Origin: Bacteroidota bacterium
GTDB taxonomy: Bacteria > Bacteroidota > Bacteroidia > Chitinophagales > Chitinophagaceae
Length of the DNA: 64,000 nt
Assembly (NCBI GenBank): GCA_016868585.1
Contig: VGGR01000008.1
Location: forward strand, 1 to 64,000
Direction of reading: 5' to 3'
Notes under the pieces: model-generated
Seen by the model: the letters and a program-made list of their open reading frames with translations, nothing else
Databases searched by the model: none
Told to the model about the DNA's origin: nothing
Made by a program: the position numbers and the translations under genes
Shown: positions 26,168-35,227 of the stretch, piece by piece
Layout: the number at the start of each line of letters is the position of its first letter
Numbering within the stretch: the first letter of the stretch is position 1

Positions 26168-27361
26168 ATGAAACCAGTTTACGTAATTGATGCGGTACGA
26201 ACACCAATTGGCAGATATGGTGGAATATTAAGCGGTGTGCGTCCTGACGATTTATTGGCCACTGTGCTTCGTGCCTTGTTAAATCGAAATGAATCAATTG
26301 ACCCATCTGCTATAGGAGATGTGATTGCCGGTGCAGCGAATCAAGCAGGTGAGGATAATCGAAATCTAGCCAGAATGGCCGCATTACTAGCCGGGCTTCC
26401 TGTAACTGTTCCTGGAACCACCGTAAATCGGCTTTGCGCATCGGGGCTGCAGGCAATCATGGATGGAAGTCGTCAAATTGCCTGTGGCGATGCCTCACTT
26501 ATTTTAGCAGGAGGTGCGGAGAGTATGACGCGGGCACCTTTTGTGATGGCCAAATCAACCAGTGCTTATGATCGTACGGCTACTGTATTTGATACCACTA
26601 TGGGTTGGCGATTTATTAATCCTTTACTGGCGCAGCAATATCCTCCGTTTACCATGGGTGAAACAGCGGAAAATGTGGCAACACGATGGAATATTAGTCG
26701 GGACCAACAAGATGTTTTTGCATTGCAATCGCAAACTAAATATGCGGCCGCTAAATCAGCCGGAAAATGGGAGAACGAACTTGTTGCAGTTGAATTAAGC
26801 AATAAAGGATTATTGAGTTGGGTGGTTGATGATGAACATCCACGTCAAACTTCATTGAAAAAATTAGCTGCTTTACAACCGGCATTCAAAAAAGGCGGAA
26901 CGGTCACCGCTGGAAATTCTTCCGGTATCAATGACGGGGCAGCCGCTTTATTATTGGCCAATGAGGAAAGCATCAAGTTATTCTCCTTACAGCCTCTGGC
27001 GCGTGTGGTTGCAATGGCGGTTACCGGTGTTGATCCATCAATTATGGGAATTGGTCCTGTTACAGCAACAAAACTTGTGTTGGAGCGCGCCGGCTTAGCG
27101 TTAAAAGAAATTGGTCTATTTGAGTTGAATGAGGCTTTTGCGTCTCAGTCGCTGGCTTGTATAAAAGAGTTAGGATTGGATCCCGAACGGGTTAATGTCA
27201 ATGGGGGTGCCATTGCAATTGGCCATCCTTTAGGTTGTAGTGGGGCCAGGATTTCTGCCACGCTCCTCTACGAAATGAAGCGTCAAAACGTTAAATACGG
27301 AATAGCTACAATGTGCGTGGGAGTGGGGCAGGGAGCCGCAGTGTTATATGAATTAGCTTAA
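26168..27361 (+). CDS. Acetyl-CoA C-acyltransferase (thiolase)
   Basis: This 397-residue thiolase cleaves 3-ketoacyl-CoA with CoA, or runs in reverse. The acylated nucleophile is Cys90 in [10 protein letters not shown]. The second site is [10 protein letters not shown] near 352 and the acid/base Cys is in [10 protein letters not shown] near 382. [17 protein letters not shown] near 14 and [12 protein letters not shown] resemble the 3-oxoadipyl-CoA thiolases (PcaF/PaaJ) more than short-chain acetyl-CoA acetyltransferases. The substrate is therefore uncertain. The start at 26168 fits the family. An earlier in-frame GTG at 26123 adds residues not seen in thiolases. It overlaps hisS by nine bases at the 3' ends. 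Confidence 0.9.
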   Translation: MKPVYVIDAVRTPIGRYGGILSGVRPDDLLATVLRALLNRNESIDPSAIGDVIAGAANQAGEDNRNLARMAALLAGLPVTVPGTTVNRLCASGLQAIMDGSRQIACGDASLILAGGAESMTRAPFVMAKSTSAYDRTATVFDTTMGWRFINPLLAQQYPPFTMGETAENVATRWNISRDQQDVFALQSQTKYAAAKSAGKWENELVAVELSNKGLLSWVVDDEHPRQTSLKKLAALQPAFKKGGTVTAGNSSGINDGAAALLLANEESIKLFSLQPLARVVAMAVTGVDPSIMGIGPVTATKLVLERAGLALKEIGLFELNEAFASQSLACIKELGLDPERVNVNGGAIAIGHPLGCSGARISATLLYEMKRQNVKYGIATMCVGVGQGAAVLYELA

Positions 27362-28723
27362 CAGTTGCTTGCTTAAGGCTGTCCAGGCAACTGTTTCCTG
27401 ATTTCCTGTTTGTAAGTTTTTAATGGTTGCGGATTGTGCCGCAATTTCTTTTTGGCCCAGTATAATTACGGTGGTAATTTTTTTTCTTTCGGCATATTTA
27501 AACTGCTTATCGAACTTGACGGCCTCGGGATAAAGTTCGCAGGATATTCCGGATTGTCTTAATTGTTGCATCTGCTGAAAGGCCACGTTTGCTTCCTCTT
27601 CCCCCAAATTGAAAAATAATACTTGCGTACTTGTTTGTGTAGTGGCCGGAAAAAGATCCAACTCTTCCAATACATCATAAATCCGATCAACACCAAAAGA
27701 GATGCCTACACCGGGCATGTTCGGTACCCCAAAAAGCCCGGTTAGATCATCGTAACGACCACCCCCTCCAATGCTACCGATTTTAACCGTCTTTGGTACC
27801 TGCAATTCAAAAATCACACCGGTATAATAATTTAACCCGCGTGCCAATGTGGGATCGATTTGTACAGTAACCCCTTGCGCTTGTAAGGAATTAAATAAAT
27901 TGGTTAGGTCTTTAAAACCATCTTGTGCAGCTTTTTCATTGCCAAGTAACAGGCTTAATTCCTGTAGTAAATCAAGTCCATTTCCTTTTGCCTGAAGGTA
28001 TTTTGCAACGATGTCTATTGCGGACTCGGCAAGTCCTCTTAACCGAAGTTCGTCCTTGACCTTATCAAGCCCGATCTTATCAAGTTTGTCAATTGCCACG
28101 GTAATGGGCAACAGCCAATTGATCCCCCCACAGTTTTCCGCCAGCGCCACCAACAATTTCCGGTGGTTGATCCGCAATGTGTACCCGGGTAATCCAAGCT
28201 TAGTAAATACCTGATGGGCAATGCAACCCAATTCAATCTCATTGAACAGCGAACTACTGCCTACAACATCTACATCACATTGGTAGAATTCTCTGTAACG
28301 TCCTTTTTGTGGTCTGTCTGCACGCCATACCGGTTGAATCTGGTATCGCTTAAAAGGAATGGGAAGCTGCTGGTGCCAAGTGGCCACATAACGTGCAAGG
28401 GGGATGGTTAAATCATAACGCAAGGCTCGTTCTGTGATTTGCTTACTTGATTTTCCGGTAAGCACTTTTTCCCATTCTTCTCGAATACTTTTTTCTTTTT
28501 CCGGATTATCCAATCCGTTATTGAGAATTTTAAAAATCAATTTGTCTCCTTCTTCACCATATTTACCCAGCAAGGTGTCCAGATTTTCCATAGCCGGTGT
28601 TTCAAGTGGCTCAAATCCATAGCACTCAAAAACGGAACGAATCGTATCCAGTATATAGCGTCTTTTCCGGACAGTGTCCGCACAAAAATCTCTGGTTCCT
28701 GGTGGAAGGCTGGGTTTTGACAT
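27353..28723 (-). CDS. hisS: Histidine--tRNA ligase
   Basis: This class II aminoacyl-tRNA synthetase charges tRNA-His. The 456 residues include motif 2, YREFYQCDVDVVG near 142, the histidine-binding block LARGLNYYTG near 295, GGGGRYDDLTGLFG near 318 with GVGISFGVDRIYDV near 338 (motif 3), and the C-terminal anticodon-binding domain from about 365. It starts one base after the phosphatase gene ends and is probably transcribed from the promoter in front of that gene. Confidence 0.97.
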   Translation of the reverse strand: MSKPSLPPGTRDFCADTVRKRRYILDTIRSVFECYGFEPLETPAMENLDTLLGKYGEEGDKLIFKILNNGLDNPEKEKSIREEWEKVLTGKSSKQITERALRYDLTIPLARYVATWHQQLPIPFKRYQIQPVWRADRPQKGRYREFYQCDVDVVGSSSLFNEIELGCIAHQVFTKLGLPGYTLRINHRKLLVALAENCGGINWLLPITVAIDKLDKIGLDKVKDELRLRGLAESAIDIVAKYLQAKGNGLDLLQELSLLLGNEKAAQDGFKDLTNLFNSLQAQGVTVQIDPTLARGLNYYTGVIFELQVPKTVKIGSIGGGGRYDDLTGLFGVPNMPGVGISFGVDRIYDVLEELDLFPATTQTSTQVLFFNLGEEEANVAFQQMQQLRQSGISCELYPEAVKFDKQFKYAERKKITTVIILGQKEIAAQSATIKNLQTGNQETVAWTALSKQLLS

Positions 28724-28724
28724 G

Positions 28725-29201
28725 TTATTTGAAGGCGCTATTGATGGTTTGATACTTTAAAATTAACTGATCGCATACTTCATCCAATAAATTATATACT
28801 TCCTGAAAATCTGGCTCTCCACCGTAGTAGGGGTCAGGTACATCCAGGTTTTTGCCCGGATATTGTTCATTCATCAGCAAATCTACCTTTGAATTGTCGA
28901 AATTATTACCCGTTATTCTTTGTATAGCGTTCAACACATCTCCGGCAAGGGCATATATTTTGTCAAACTGATGTAAATCCTCCGTGGTAAACCTTCGGGC
29001 GCGTTGGTGTGTGATATCGATCCCATTATTCAAAGCAACCTTTTGCGATAGGGGATGTGGTGGGTCGCCGGTGTGGTAATGGTTAGTGCCGGCACTGTCA
29101 ACCAGCCAGTTAAGCCCGGCTTTTTTTACCTTCTCCTGAAGAATACCCTCTGCAAGTGGGCTTCGGCAAATATTACCCAAACATACCATTAGAATTCTCA
29201 T
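28725..29201 (-). CDS. Low molecular weight protein-tyrosine phosphatase
   Basis: This is a 158-residue phosphatase of the LMW-PTP family. The P-loop CLGNICRSP (C-x5-R-S) is at residues 7-15 and the general acid Asp is in DVPDPYYGG near 120. Related proteins act on tyrosine-phosphorylated enzymes or on low-molecular-weight phosphates. The target here is unknown. It is the first gene of a two-gene unit with hisS, five bases after a -7 box. Confidence 0.93.
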   Translation of the reverse strand: MRILMVCLGNICRSPLAEGILQEKVKKAGLNWLVDSAGTNHYHTGDPPHPLSQKVALNNGIDITHQRARRFTTEDLHQFDKIYALAGDVLNAIQRITGNNFDNSKVDLLMNEQYPGKNLDVPDPYYGGEPDFQEVYNLLDEVCDQLILKYQTINSAFK

Positions 29202-29206
29202 TGGTG

Positions 29207-29214
29207 CAAATATA
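29207..29214 (-). promoter_or_regulatory. -7 promoter box of the phosphatase-hisS unit (TATATTTG)
   Basis: The minus strand reads TATATTTG, an exact consensus match ending five bases before the phosphatase ATG. A near-leaderless transcript covering hisS is expected. Confidence 0.55.
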
Positions 29215-29273
29215 GTTAGCTGTCTTTACCTATTGGTGATTCTACTAGAGCCAAAATTTACTAATTTGCCACC

Positions 29274-29525
29274 ATGCAGGCCGATTTTCGAAAAAAAATA
29301 AATAAACAACAAAAGCAATTGCTAATGCTTCGTGATGTGGGCATGGGAATTGTAATCATTGGTGCAGGTTTTTTCTTTCTGCTTCGCTCCTGGTTTGTGT
29401 TGGATTTTAATCAACGATATCCACCAGACCAATTGGATAAATTATTTGGCATTGCTTGTTTATTATACGGCGGCTGGCGTGGGTATCGGGGCTATTTACA
29501 CACCCGTCAGTCCTCAACTTCTTAG
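29274..29525 (+). CDS. Small membrane protein, unknown function
   Basis: This is an 83-residue protein with a basic N-terminus (RKKINKQQKQ) and two hydrophobic stretches, about 25-45 (MGIVIIGAGFFFLL) and 59-68 (KLFGIACLLYGGW), followed by a charged tail. I do not recognise the family. The stop TAG lies one base before the GTG of the PstS-like gene, so the two genes are very likely coupled. It may be a membrane accessory of that pair. Confidence 0.7.
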   Translation: MQADFRKKINKQQKQLLMLRDVGMGIVIIGAGFFFLLRSWFVLDFNQRYPPDQLDKLFGIACLLYGGWRGYRGYLHTRQSSTS

Positions 29526-29526
29526 C

Positions 29527-30444
29527 GTGAAGTATAAAATCACTACTTGTGTTTTCCTCTTGTTGGTCGTTGGCATTGGATGTACTACCTATGAGGAGCA
29601 ACGTGATCGATTGCCAGACACACCGAACAGAGGTCAGATCAGGATATCGGTAGATGAAACGTTTAAACCCCTCATGGACGAACTGGTACAGGTGTATCAA
29701 TCCAATCATCCGCAGGCAAAAATTGAAGTGGATTACAAGACCGAGGCAGATTGTTTACGGGATGCACTCAGCGACAGCGTTCGCCTACTTTTTATAACCC
29801 GTCGTTTATCTATTGAGGAAAAGGCGCTACTGGCGGACTCGCTCCGACTCAACGCGCGAAGTCTGGTAGTAGCCCGTGATGCTATTGCTGTTATTGTTCA
29901 TCCTAATTCCCCGGATACTATTTTTTCCATGGAGGAGATCAAGGCAATTCTCACAGGGAATTACAAGAAAAAGTTAATTCCTGTTTTTGATGGAATAAAG
30001 GCAACCAGCACGGTCCGATTTATTGTAGATTCAATCTTGAAAGGAAACTCTCCAACTCCTGATGCAATGGCTGCCAGAAATAGTGAGGGGGTAGTTGATT
30101 ATGTAGCTGCACATCAGGAGGTGATTGGATTTGTTGGGGTGGGGTGGGTAGGTAATCCGGAAGATTCCTTACAAATGAGTTTCCTAAAAAAAGTTAAAGT
30201 GGCGCACCTGGAAAGCGCGGATAAAAAAGGAGCCTATGTTAAGGCATACCAGGCCAATATTTATGCAAAACGCTACCCCATGGTTAGGGATTTGGTGTAC
30301 ATACTCAAAGAAAAACACCGGGGACTGGCCACGGGCTTTGCTCACTTTGTCAGTGGAGAATTGGGGCAACTTATTATTAGACGAGCCTATCTGGCACCTG
30401 CCCAAAAAAGGCTGGGAATACGCCCTGTTAAACTCAACGGGTAA
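29527..30444 (+). CDS. PstS-like substrate-binding lipoprotein
   Basis: This is a 305-residue lipoprotein. A GTG start is followed by a hydrophobic leader ending VVGIGC with the lipid Cys at residue 19, then a periplasmic binding protein fold of the PstS phosphate-binding type (SVDETFKPLMDELVQVYQ near 44). The start is set by the lipobox. An upstream in-frame Met at 29359 would run through the preceding gene in another frame. No pstCAB genes are adjacent. In this phylum similar proteins often accompany exbB-exbD-tonB and TPR genes, which fits the layout here. Phosphate binding is inference. Confidence 0.85.
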   Translation: MKYKITTCVFLLLVVGIGCTTYEEQRDRLPDTPNRGQIRISVDETFKPLMDELVQVYQSNHPQAKIEVDYKTEADCLRDALSDSVRLLFITRRLSIEEKALLADSLRLNARSLVVARDAIAVIVHPNSPDTIFSMEEIKAILTGNYKKKLIPVFDGIKATSTVRFIVDSILKGNSPTPDAMAARNSEGVVDYVAAHQEVIGFVGVGWVGNPEDSLQMSFLKKVKVAHLESADKKGAYVKAYQANIYAKRYPMVRDLVYILKEKHRGLATGFAHFVSGELGQLIIRRAYLAPAQKRLGIRPVKLNG

Positions 30445-30481
30445 TTCCACTATATTTACAACCTTTTTAATGTAAAAGGCT

Positions 30482-32269
30482 ATGACTAATCGGGTCCTTG
30501 TTTTGATTTTGTGTGTTGCACTGAATGATTTTATTGCGGGTGCCCAGACTATCCAGGAAGGTAAAGCGCATTTTTTTGCGCAGCGGTTTCAATTGGCCAA
30601 TACAGTTTTTCAGCAATTATTAAAGAACAATCCGGCAGATGCTGAAGCCTTATACTGGGGTGGTCAATCCGCCATCAGTCTTGAATTGGATTCAGCAAGC
30701 AAACCTGCTGTGGCCAGGGCTTGGTATGCAAAAGCATTGCAAACCGCGGCCGCTTCTCCAATTGTGCAAGTGGGGGCCGGGCAGGCTGATCTCTATGAAA
30801 ATAAGCTCAATGAGGCACGTCAAAAGTTTGAGTTTGCTTTAACACAAACACGGACCCGTAAGGGAGATAACGCTGACATTTTAATTGCCATTGCTCGTGC
30901 TAATATTGATGCACCGTTTCATGAGTTGGAGACTATCATAGCAAAAATCAACATGCAGCTGGAAAAGGGCGAAAAAAATGCGGAGTTGTATCTGATGCAA
31001 GGGGATGCCATACGAAAGGCCAGACCGGGTGAAGGAGGAGGAGAAGCTTTCAGAAATTATCAGGAAGCACTTAAGTTAAATCCAGGTTACGCATTGGCAA
31101 GCTACCGATTAGCTCGTTTATTCGATTCTCAGAAAAACTGGGAAATGGTATATCAATACTTGAATGAGTGCGTACAAAAAGATCCCAGCTTTACACCTGC
31201 TTATTACGAACTATTCTATTATTACTTCTATCGCCGGGATTTTTCCACAGCAGAAGAGCAGCTCAAAAAATTCATAGCCACCAAACAACGGCAGAAAAAT
31301 TTTCAGGACGAATTTCTTTATGCTCAATTGTGTTGGGCTCGTGGTGATTTTGATTGTGCCATCACAAAAGCGGAGTCAGTATTTGCGGCGCTTGAAGATA
31401 ATACCAAGCCACGCGTCTTTCGGTTGTTGTCCGATGCTTATTTCCAAGTAGGGGATACCTTACAAAAACAGGGTAATACTGATGGGGCTTCTACTTCATT
31501 TGCCAATGCAAAAAAGTACAGTGATCGTTTTTTTGGTAAAACTGGTGAGGAAAGTGATGCCGTAATCCTATATGATTATCAATTACGTGCTGATATTTTG
31601 GATAAAACCGGAGGAACGCCAGAGGAAATTTCGGCTACTTATTTGCGTGCAACCCGAGTGGATACACTGTACAACCTCAAGGTGGATCTCTTAAAGAGAG
31701 GGGCAGAGAGATTCAAGGCAAAAGGTGATAGCCTTAGCCGGATAATGGAAGGGATACTTCTTACAGAAGTGATAAAAATTAAGCCAACACCCATTAATCG
31801 CGATTACTTTGATGCTGGTTTTGCCTTCTATCAAGGAAAAGATTTCATGCATGCTGACAGTATTTTCTCAATTTATGTTACCCATTATCCCGACGAACCA
31901 TTTGGATACATGATGCAGTACAATATTCAACGGGCAGTGGATACAGCAATGGAGAAAGGAGCTGCTGTACCCTGGGCTATCAAATACCTGGAAATTCTGG
32001 AGCGGGATACCGTGAAAAACAAAAAGACCATAATCGGGGTGGCTGGCTACCTGGCAGCATACAATGCTAACATACTCAAGGATAAAGAAAAAGCCCTTCA
32101 ATATTTACGTCGAATGTTAGCATTAGACCCAACCAATGTGGCCATTCAACAGAATATTTCCGTGCTGGAAAAGGCATCAACCAACAAACAGGAGCCTACA
32201 AAAGATACGGTTCCTTCCAACCAACCGGCAAAGCCTGTCGGAAATATGCCCAAACCGCTGAAAACATAA
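30482..32269 (+). CDS. Secreted tetratricopeptide repeat protein
   Basis: This is a 595-residue exported protein. The signal peptide ends near AGAQ (residue 22) and is followed by many TPR-like helix pairs, such as FQLANTVFQQLLKNNPADAE near 37, YALASYRLARLFDSQKNWEM near 203 and a last clear one near 535 (KEKALQYLRRMLALDPTNV). The C-terminus is a low-complexity Pro/Lys tail. It is likely a periplasmic scaffold. Its partner is not identified, but the adjacent PstS-like gene and the downstream exbB/tonB cluster suggest an envelope energy-transduction module. Confidence 0.85.
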   Translation: MTNRVLVLILCVALNDFIAGAQTIQEGKAHFFAQRFQLANTVFQQLLKNNPADAEALYWGGQSAISLELDSASKPAVARAWYAKALQTAAASPIVQVGAGQADLYENKLNEARQKFEFALTQTRTRKGDNADILIAIARANIDAPFHELETIIAKINMQLEKGEKNAELYLMQGDAIRKARPGEGGGEAFRNYQEALKLNPGYALASYRLARLFDSQKNWEMVYQYLNECVQKDPSFTPAYYELFYYYFYRRDFSTAEEQLKKFIATKQRQKNFQDEFLYAQLCWARGDFDCAITKAESVFAALEDNTKPRVFRLLSDAYFQVGDTLQKQGNTDGASTSFANAKKYSDRFFGKTGEESDAVILYDYQLRADILDKTGGTPEEISATYLRATRVDTLYNLKVDLLKRGAERFKAKGDSLSRIMEGILLTEVIKIKPTPINRDYFDAGFAFYQGKDFMHADSIFSIYVTHYPDEPFGYMMQYNIQRAVDTAMEKGAAVPWAIKYLEILERDTVKNKKTIIGVAGYLAAYNANILKDKEKALQYLRRMLALDPTNVAIQQNISVLEKASTNKQEPTKDTVPSNQPAKPVGNMPKPLKT

Positions 32270-32290
32270 GATTTTCTCCTGCCCTCATCC

Positions 32291-32298
32291 TACCTTTG
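32291..32298 (+). promoter_or_regulatory. -7 promoter box of the nuo operon (TACCTTTG)
   Basis: TACCTTTG is an exact TAnnTTTG match ending 19 bases before the ATG of the nuoA-like stub. It appears to be the original promoter of the complex I operon, now close to nuoJ. Confidence 0.55.
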
Positions 32299-32317
32299 CG
32301 GCCAATAAGAAAGGGCT

Positions 32318-32437
32318 ATGTCTTATTTGCTTCAAGCTGGTGCAACTTCGTCGAGTGCAACCACTTATTTGCCCCTTGCCTTACAAGTGCTGATTGTGAT
32401 CGTCAACCATCTTCTCGAAACGCAAATCAACCTATAG
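32318..32437 (+). pseudogene. nuoA-like stub left at the start of the complex I operon
   Basis: A 39-codon reading frame begins MSYLLQAG, continues TTYLPLALQVLIVIV and stops at 32437, one base before the nuoJ ATG. The start resembles the N-terminus and first membrane helix of NuoA, normally about 120 residues or more. The last ten residues (NHLLETQINL) do not continue as NuoA and may come from another gene joined here, possibly the 3' end of nuoI. The most likely reading is a deletion that fused the start of nuoA to sequence just before nuoJ, removing nuoB to nuoI. A real small gene cannot be fully excluded. Confidence 0.6.
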
Positions 32438-32438
32438 C

Positions 32439-32939
32439 ATGAGTATATCCGCCATTTTGTTTTGGGTGCTGTCGATAGCCGCACTTTTTAGTGCACTCAT
32501 GGTGGTGACCAGCCGCAACCCCATCTACAGCGTAATCTGGCTAATTGTTACCTTTTTTACGATCTCTGGCCACTATATCCTTTTAAATGCCCAGTTTCTG
32601 GCGGTGGTTAATATCATTATTTATGCTGGGGCAATTATGGTGCTTTTATTATTTGTTATCATGTTGATGAATTTGAATAAGGAAAGTGAACCCGCGCGCC
32701 ATCGCTGGTTGCAATTGGCTGGTGCAGCAAGTGGGGGTGCATTCATGTTGGTGTTAGTGGCAGCACTCAAGGACACCGAGTTAAAATCACAGCAATCCTT
32801 ATTGTTGGAAGGACATATCGGCTTGATCAAAACGTTGGGACGGGAATTGTTTTCCACCTATGTAGTCCCATTTGAGTTGAGTAGCATTTTGTTTTTAAGT
32901 GCTATGATAGGGGCCGTATTAATTGGTAAAAAAGATTAA
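32439..32939 (+). CDS. nuoJ: NADH-quinone oxidoreductase subunit J
   Basis: NuoJ is a membrane-arm subunit of complex I that sits near the junction with the peripheral arm. The 166 residues have five hydrophobic helices. [17 protein letters not shown] near 24 and [20 protein letters not shown] near 58 are the conserved blocks, the latter containing the pi-bulge helix of transmembrane segment 3. It looks intact. It is preceded only by a nuoA-like stub and followed by nuoK 11 bases later. Confidence 0.95.
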   Translation: MSISAILFWVLSIAALFSALMVVTSRNPIYSVIWLIVTFFTISGHYILLNAQFLAVVNIIIYAGAIMVLLLFVIMLMNLNKESEPARHRWLQLAGAASGGAFMLVLVAALKDTELKSQQSLLLEGHIGLIKTLGRELFSTYVVPFELSSILFLSAMIGAVLIGKKD

Positions 32940-32949
32940 TCAGGAAAAC

Positions 32950-33288
32950 ATGCCAATCAATTATTATTTATTCTTAGCAATCGCACTGTTCTCCATCGGA
33001 GTGGTTGGGGTGTTAACAAGAAGAAATGCCATCATCATATTCATGTGCATTGAATTAATGTTGAATGCGGTTAATCTGTTGCTGGTGGCGTTTTCAAAGA
33101 TGCACTACAATCAGGCTGCAGCCACTGCTATTCCTGTTGCCAATCCGGGTATTGATGGACAGCTTTTTGTTTTTTTTATTATGGTCGCAGCGGCTGCTGA
33201 GGTAAGTGTGGGTTTAGCCATTATTGTTATGTTGTATAGAAATATTCACTCGGTGGATATTAATTTTTTAAACCGATTGAAACATTGA
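32950..33288 (+). CDS. nuoK: NADH-quinone oxidoreductase subunit K
   Basis: This small membrane subunit of complex I has 112 residues and three transmembrane helices. The conserved glutamates lie in [17 protein letters not shown] near 35 and in the third helix [14 protein letters not shown] near 82, both implicated in proton transfer. The start at 32950 (MPINYYLFL) gives the usual length. An open frame runs nine codons further into nuoJ. Confidence 0.95.
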   Translation: MPINYYLFLAIALFSIGVVGVLTRRNAIIIFMCIELMLNAVNLLLVAFSKMHYNQAAATAIPVANPGIDGQLFVFFIMVAAAAEVSVGLAIIVMLYRNIHSVDINFLNRLKH

Positions 33289-33305
33289 TCAAACTGTACG
33301 CTTTT

Positions 33306-35207
33306 ATGCACTCCTCTTTTCAACTTGCCTTTTTAATTCCCCTACTGCCTTTGATCGGATGCTTGATCAATGGGCTGGGGCGTAATTGGCTCTCTAAGCA
33401 ATGGTCAGGGCTGATTGGATCCGGCACTGTATTAGGCTCTTTTCTGATCAGTTTATTGGTGTTCCAAACCGTTGAAACCGGTCAGGATGCCGTGATCGCT
33501 TATTTTGATTTTATTCGTGTGGAGGGATTGCATATTCCATTTGCCTTTCAATTGGATGCATTATCCTCACTGTTCCTGCTTATTATTACCTCCATTGGAT
33601 TCCTGATTCATGTTTACTCTATCGCGTACATGCACCAGGAATCTTCCTCCTCATTTGCGCGTTATTTCTCTTATTTGAACTTGTTTGTGTTTTCCATGCT
33701 GTTGCTGGTATTAGGTGGCAATTATGTGGTGATGTTTATTGGTTGGGAGGGCGTAGGCCTTTGTTCGTATTTACTCATTGGATTTTGGTTTAAAAACCTG
33801 GAATCTACAAAGGCGGCCAATAAAGCCTTTATTATGAACCGTATTGGTGATCTGGCTTTTCTGCTGGCTATTTTTTGGCTGATTATTAAAACGGGGTCCG
33901 CTTCATTTTTGGAAGTTTTTGACTTTATACAGGCCAACGGGGGAACTGTCAAATTCTCCGCAACAGACATCACTGTGGTTACCCTATTATTATTTATTGG
34001 CGCAACCGGTAAGAGTGCTCAGCTTCCACTTTATACCTGGTTACCCGATGCTATGGCAGGACCAACGCCAGTTTCTGCATTGATCCACGCTGCAACCATG
34101 GTTACAGCGGGTATTTATATGATTGCACGCAGTAATGTTATTTATTCATTGGCTCCTTTTACGATGTCGCTGATTAGTTGGGTGGGATTGGCAACCGCTT
34201 TTCTGGCAGCTACCATCGCATTACAACAATTTGATATTAAGAAAGTGTTGGCCTATTCGATCGTGAGTCAGTTAGGTTTTATTTTTCTGGCACTGGGAAG
34301 TGGCGCCTATATCGCTGCCGTATTTCATGTATTCACGCAGGCATTCTTCAATGCCCTTCTTTTCTTGGGCAGTGGAAGTGTAATTCATGCTATGGGGGGC
34401 GAACAAGACATTCGCAAGATGGGTGGACTCTCAGGTAAATTAAAGATTACTTACTTCACGTTTATGATTGGTTGTTTAGCTATAGCCGGGCTCCCTCCTT
34501 TAAGCGGGTTCTTTTCCAAGGATGCTATTTTGCTAAGCGCCTTTCTACACCAGCCTCTGCAATATGGCCTTGCTTTATTTACCGCTTTTTTGACCGCTTT
34601 CTATATGTTTCGTTTGTTATTCCTGACCTTTCATGGTTCGTTCCGCGGTACAGCAGCGCAACAAGCTCACTTGCATGAGAGCCCTGCATTGATGACGGTG
34701 CCACTTATATTGTTGGCCTTGCTTTCTGTAGTGGGAGGATGGATTGGTATTCCATCCGTGCTGATCCATGACGCAGATCGGTTAGGCACTTTTCTTTCTC
34801 CTGTTGTTGGACCCATGTTGCACGAAGTTTCTCATGCCACCAAGTGGGTGTTGATGACTGTTTCTGCGGGAGGGGTGTTACTGACCCTAGGATTTGCCGG
34901 GTATCGTTTTAGTAATTATTCCGCGACCGAATCAAAAGGGATCTTTCGGTTTTTTGAACATAAATGGTATGTGGACCAATTATACGAGCATGTGGTGGGT
35001 AAACCAATTACGTACATGAGCCGGCTGTTAAATGAATGGGTTGAGCCAAGGCTTATTGACGCATTAGTCAATAGAGTGGGTAGATCAGTGCAGTTAGCCG
35101 GAAAACAAATTCGATTTTTACAAAGTGGAAAAATTGGGAGTTATGTGTTGTTAATGGTGCTTGCTATGGTAACTGTCCTTCTGGTTCAATTTTTTATCAG
35201 AAAGTAA
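33306..35207 (+). CDS. nuoL: NADH-quinone oxidoreductase subunit L
   Basis: This is the distal antiporter-like subunit of complex I, with the long lateral helix. The 633 residues have about 15 membrane segments. The Glu of the proton channel is in GWEGVGLCSYLLIGFW near 148, the Lys block in IGATGKSAQLPLYTWLPDAM near 232 and LIHAATMVTAGIYM near 258. ATG 33306 is chosen over an in-frame TTG at 33285, which would overlap the nuoK stop. Confidence 0.95.
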   Translation: MHSSFQLAFLIPLLPLIGCLINGLGRNWLSKQWSGLIGSGTVLGSFLISLLVFQTVETGQDAVIAYFDFIRVEGLHIPFAFQLDALSSLFLLIITSIGFLIHVYSIAYMHQESSSSFARYFSYLNLFVFSMLLLVLGGNYVVMFIGWEGVGLCSYLLIGFWFKNLESTKAANKAFIMNRIGDLAFLLAIFWLIIKTGSASFLEVFDFIQANGGTVKFSATDITVVTLLLFIGATGKSAQLPLYTWLPDAMAGPTPVSALIHAATMVTAGIYMIARSNVIYSLAPFTMSLISWVGLATAFLAATIALQQFDIKKVLAYSIVSQLGFIFLALGSGAYIAAVFHVFTQAFFNALLFLGSGSVIHAMGGEQDIRKMGGLSGKLKITYFTFMIGCLAIAGLPPLSGFFSKDAILLSAFLHQPLQYGLALFTAFLTAFYMFRLLFLTFHGSFRGTAAQQAHLHESPALMTVPLILLALLSVVGGWIGIPSVLIHDADRLGTFLSPVVGPMLHEVSHATKWVLMTVSAGGVLLTLGFAGYRFSNYSATESKGIFRFFEHKWYVDQLYEHVVGKPITYMSRLLNEWVEPRLIDALVNRVGRSVQLAGKQIRFLQSGKIGSYVLLMVLAMVTVLLVQFFIRK

Positions 35208-35227
35208 AAGCGTAAGACGCAAAAAAT

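Noticed and set aside
29359-29526. Upstream extension of the PstS-like protein
   Set aside because: It overlaps the 83-residue gene in another frame. The GTG at 29527 gives a normal lipoprotein signal peptide.
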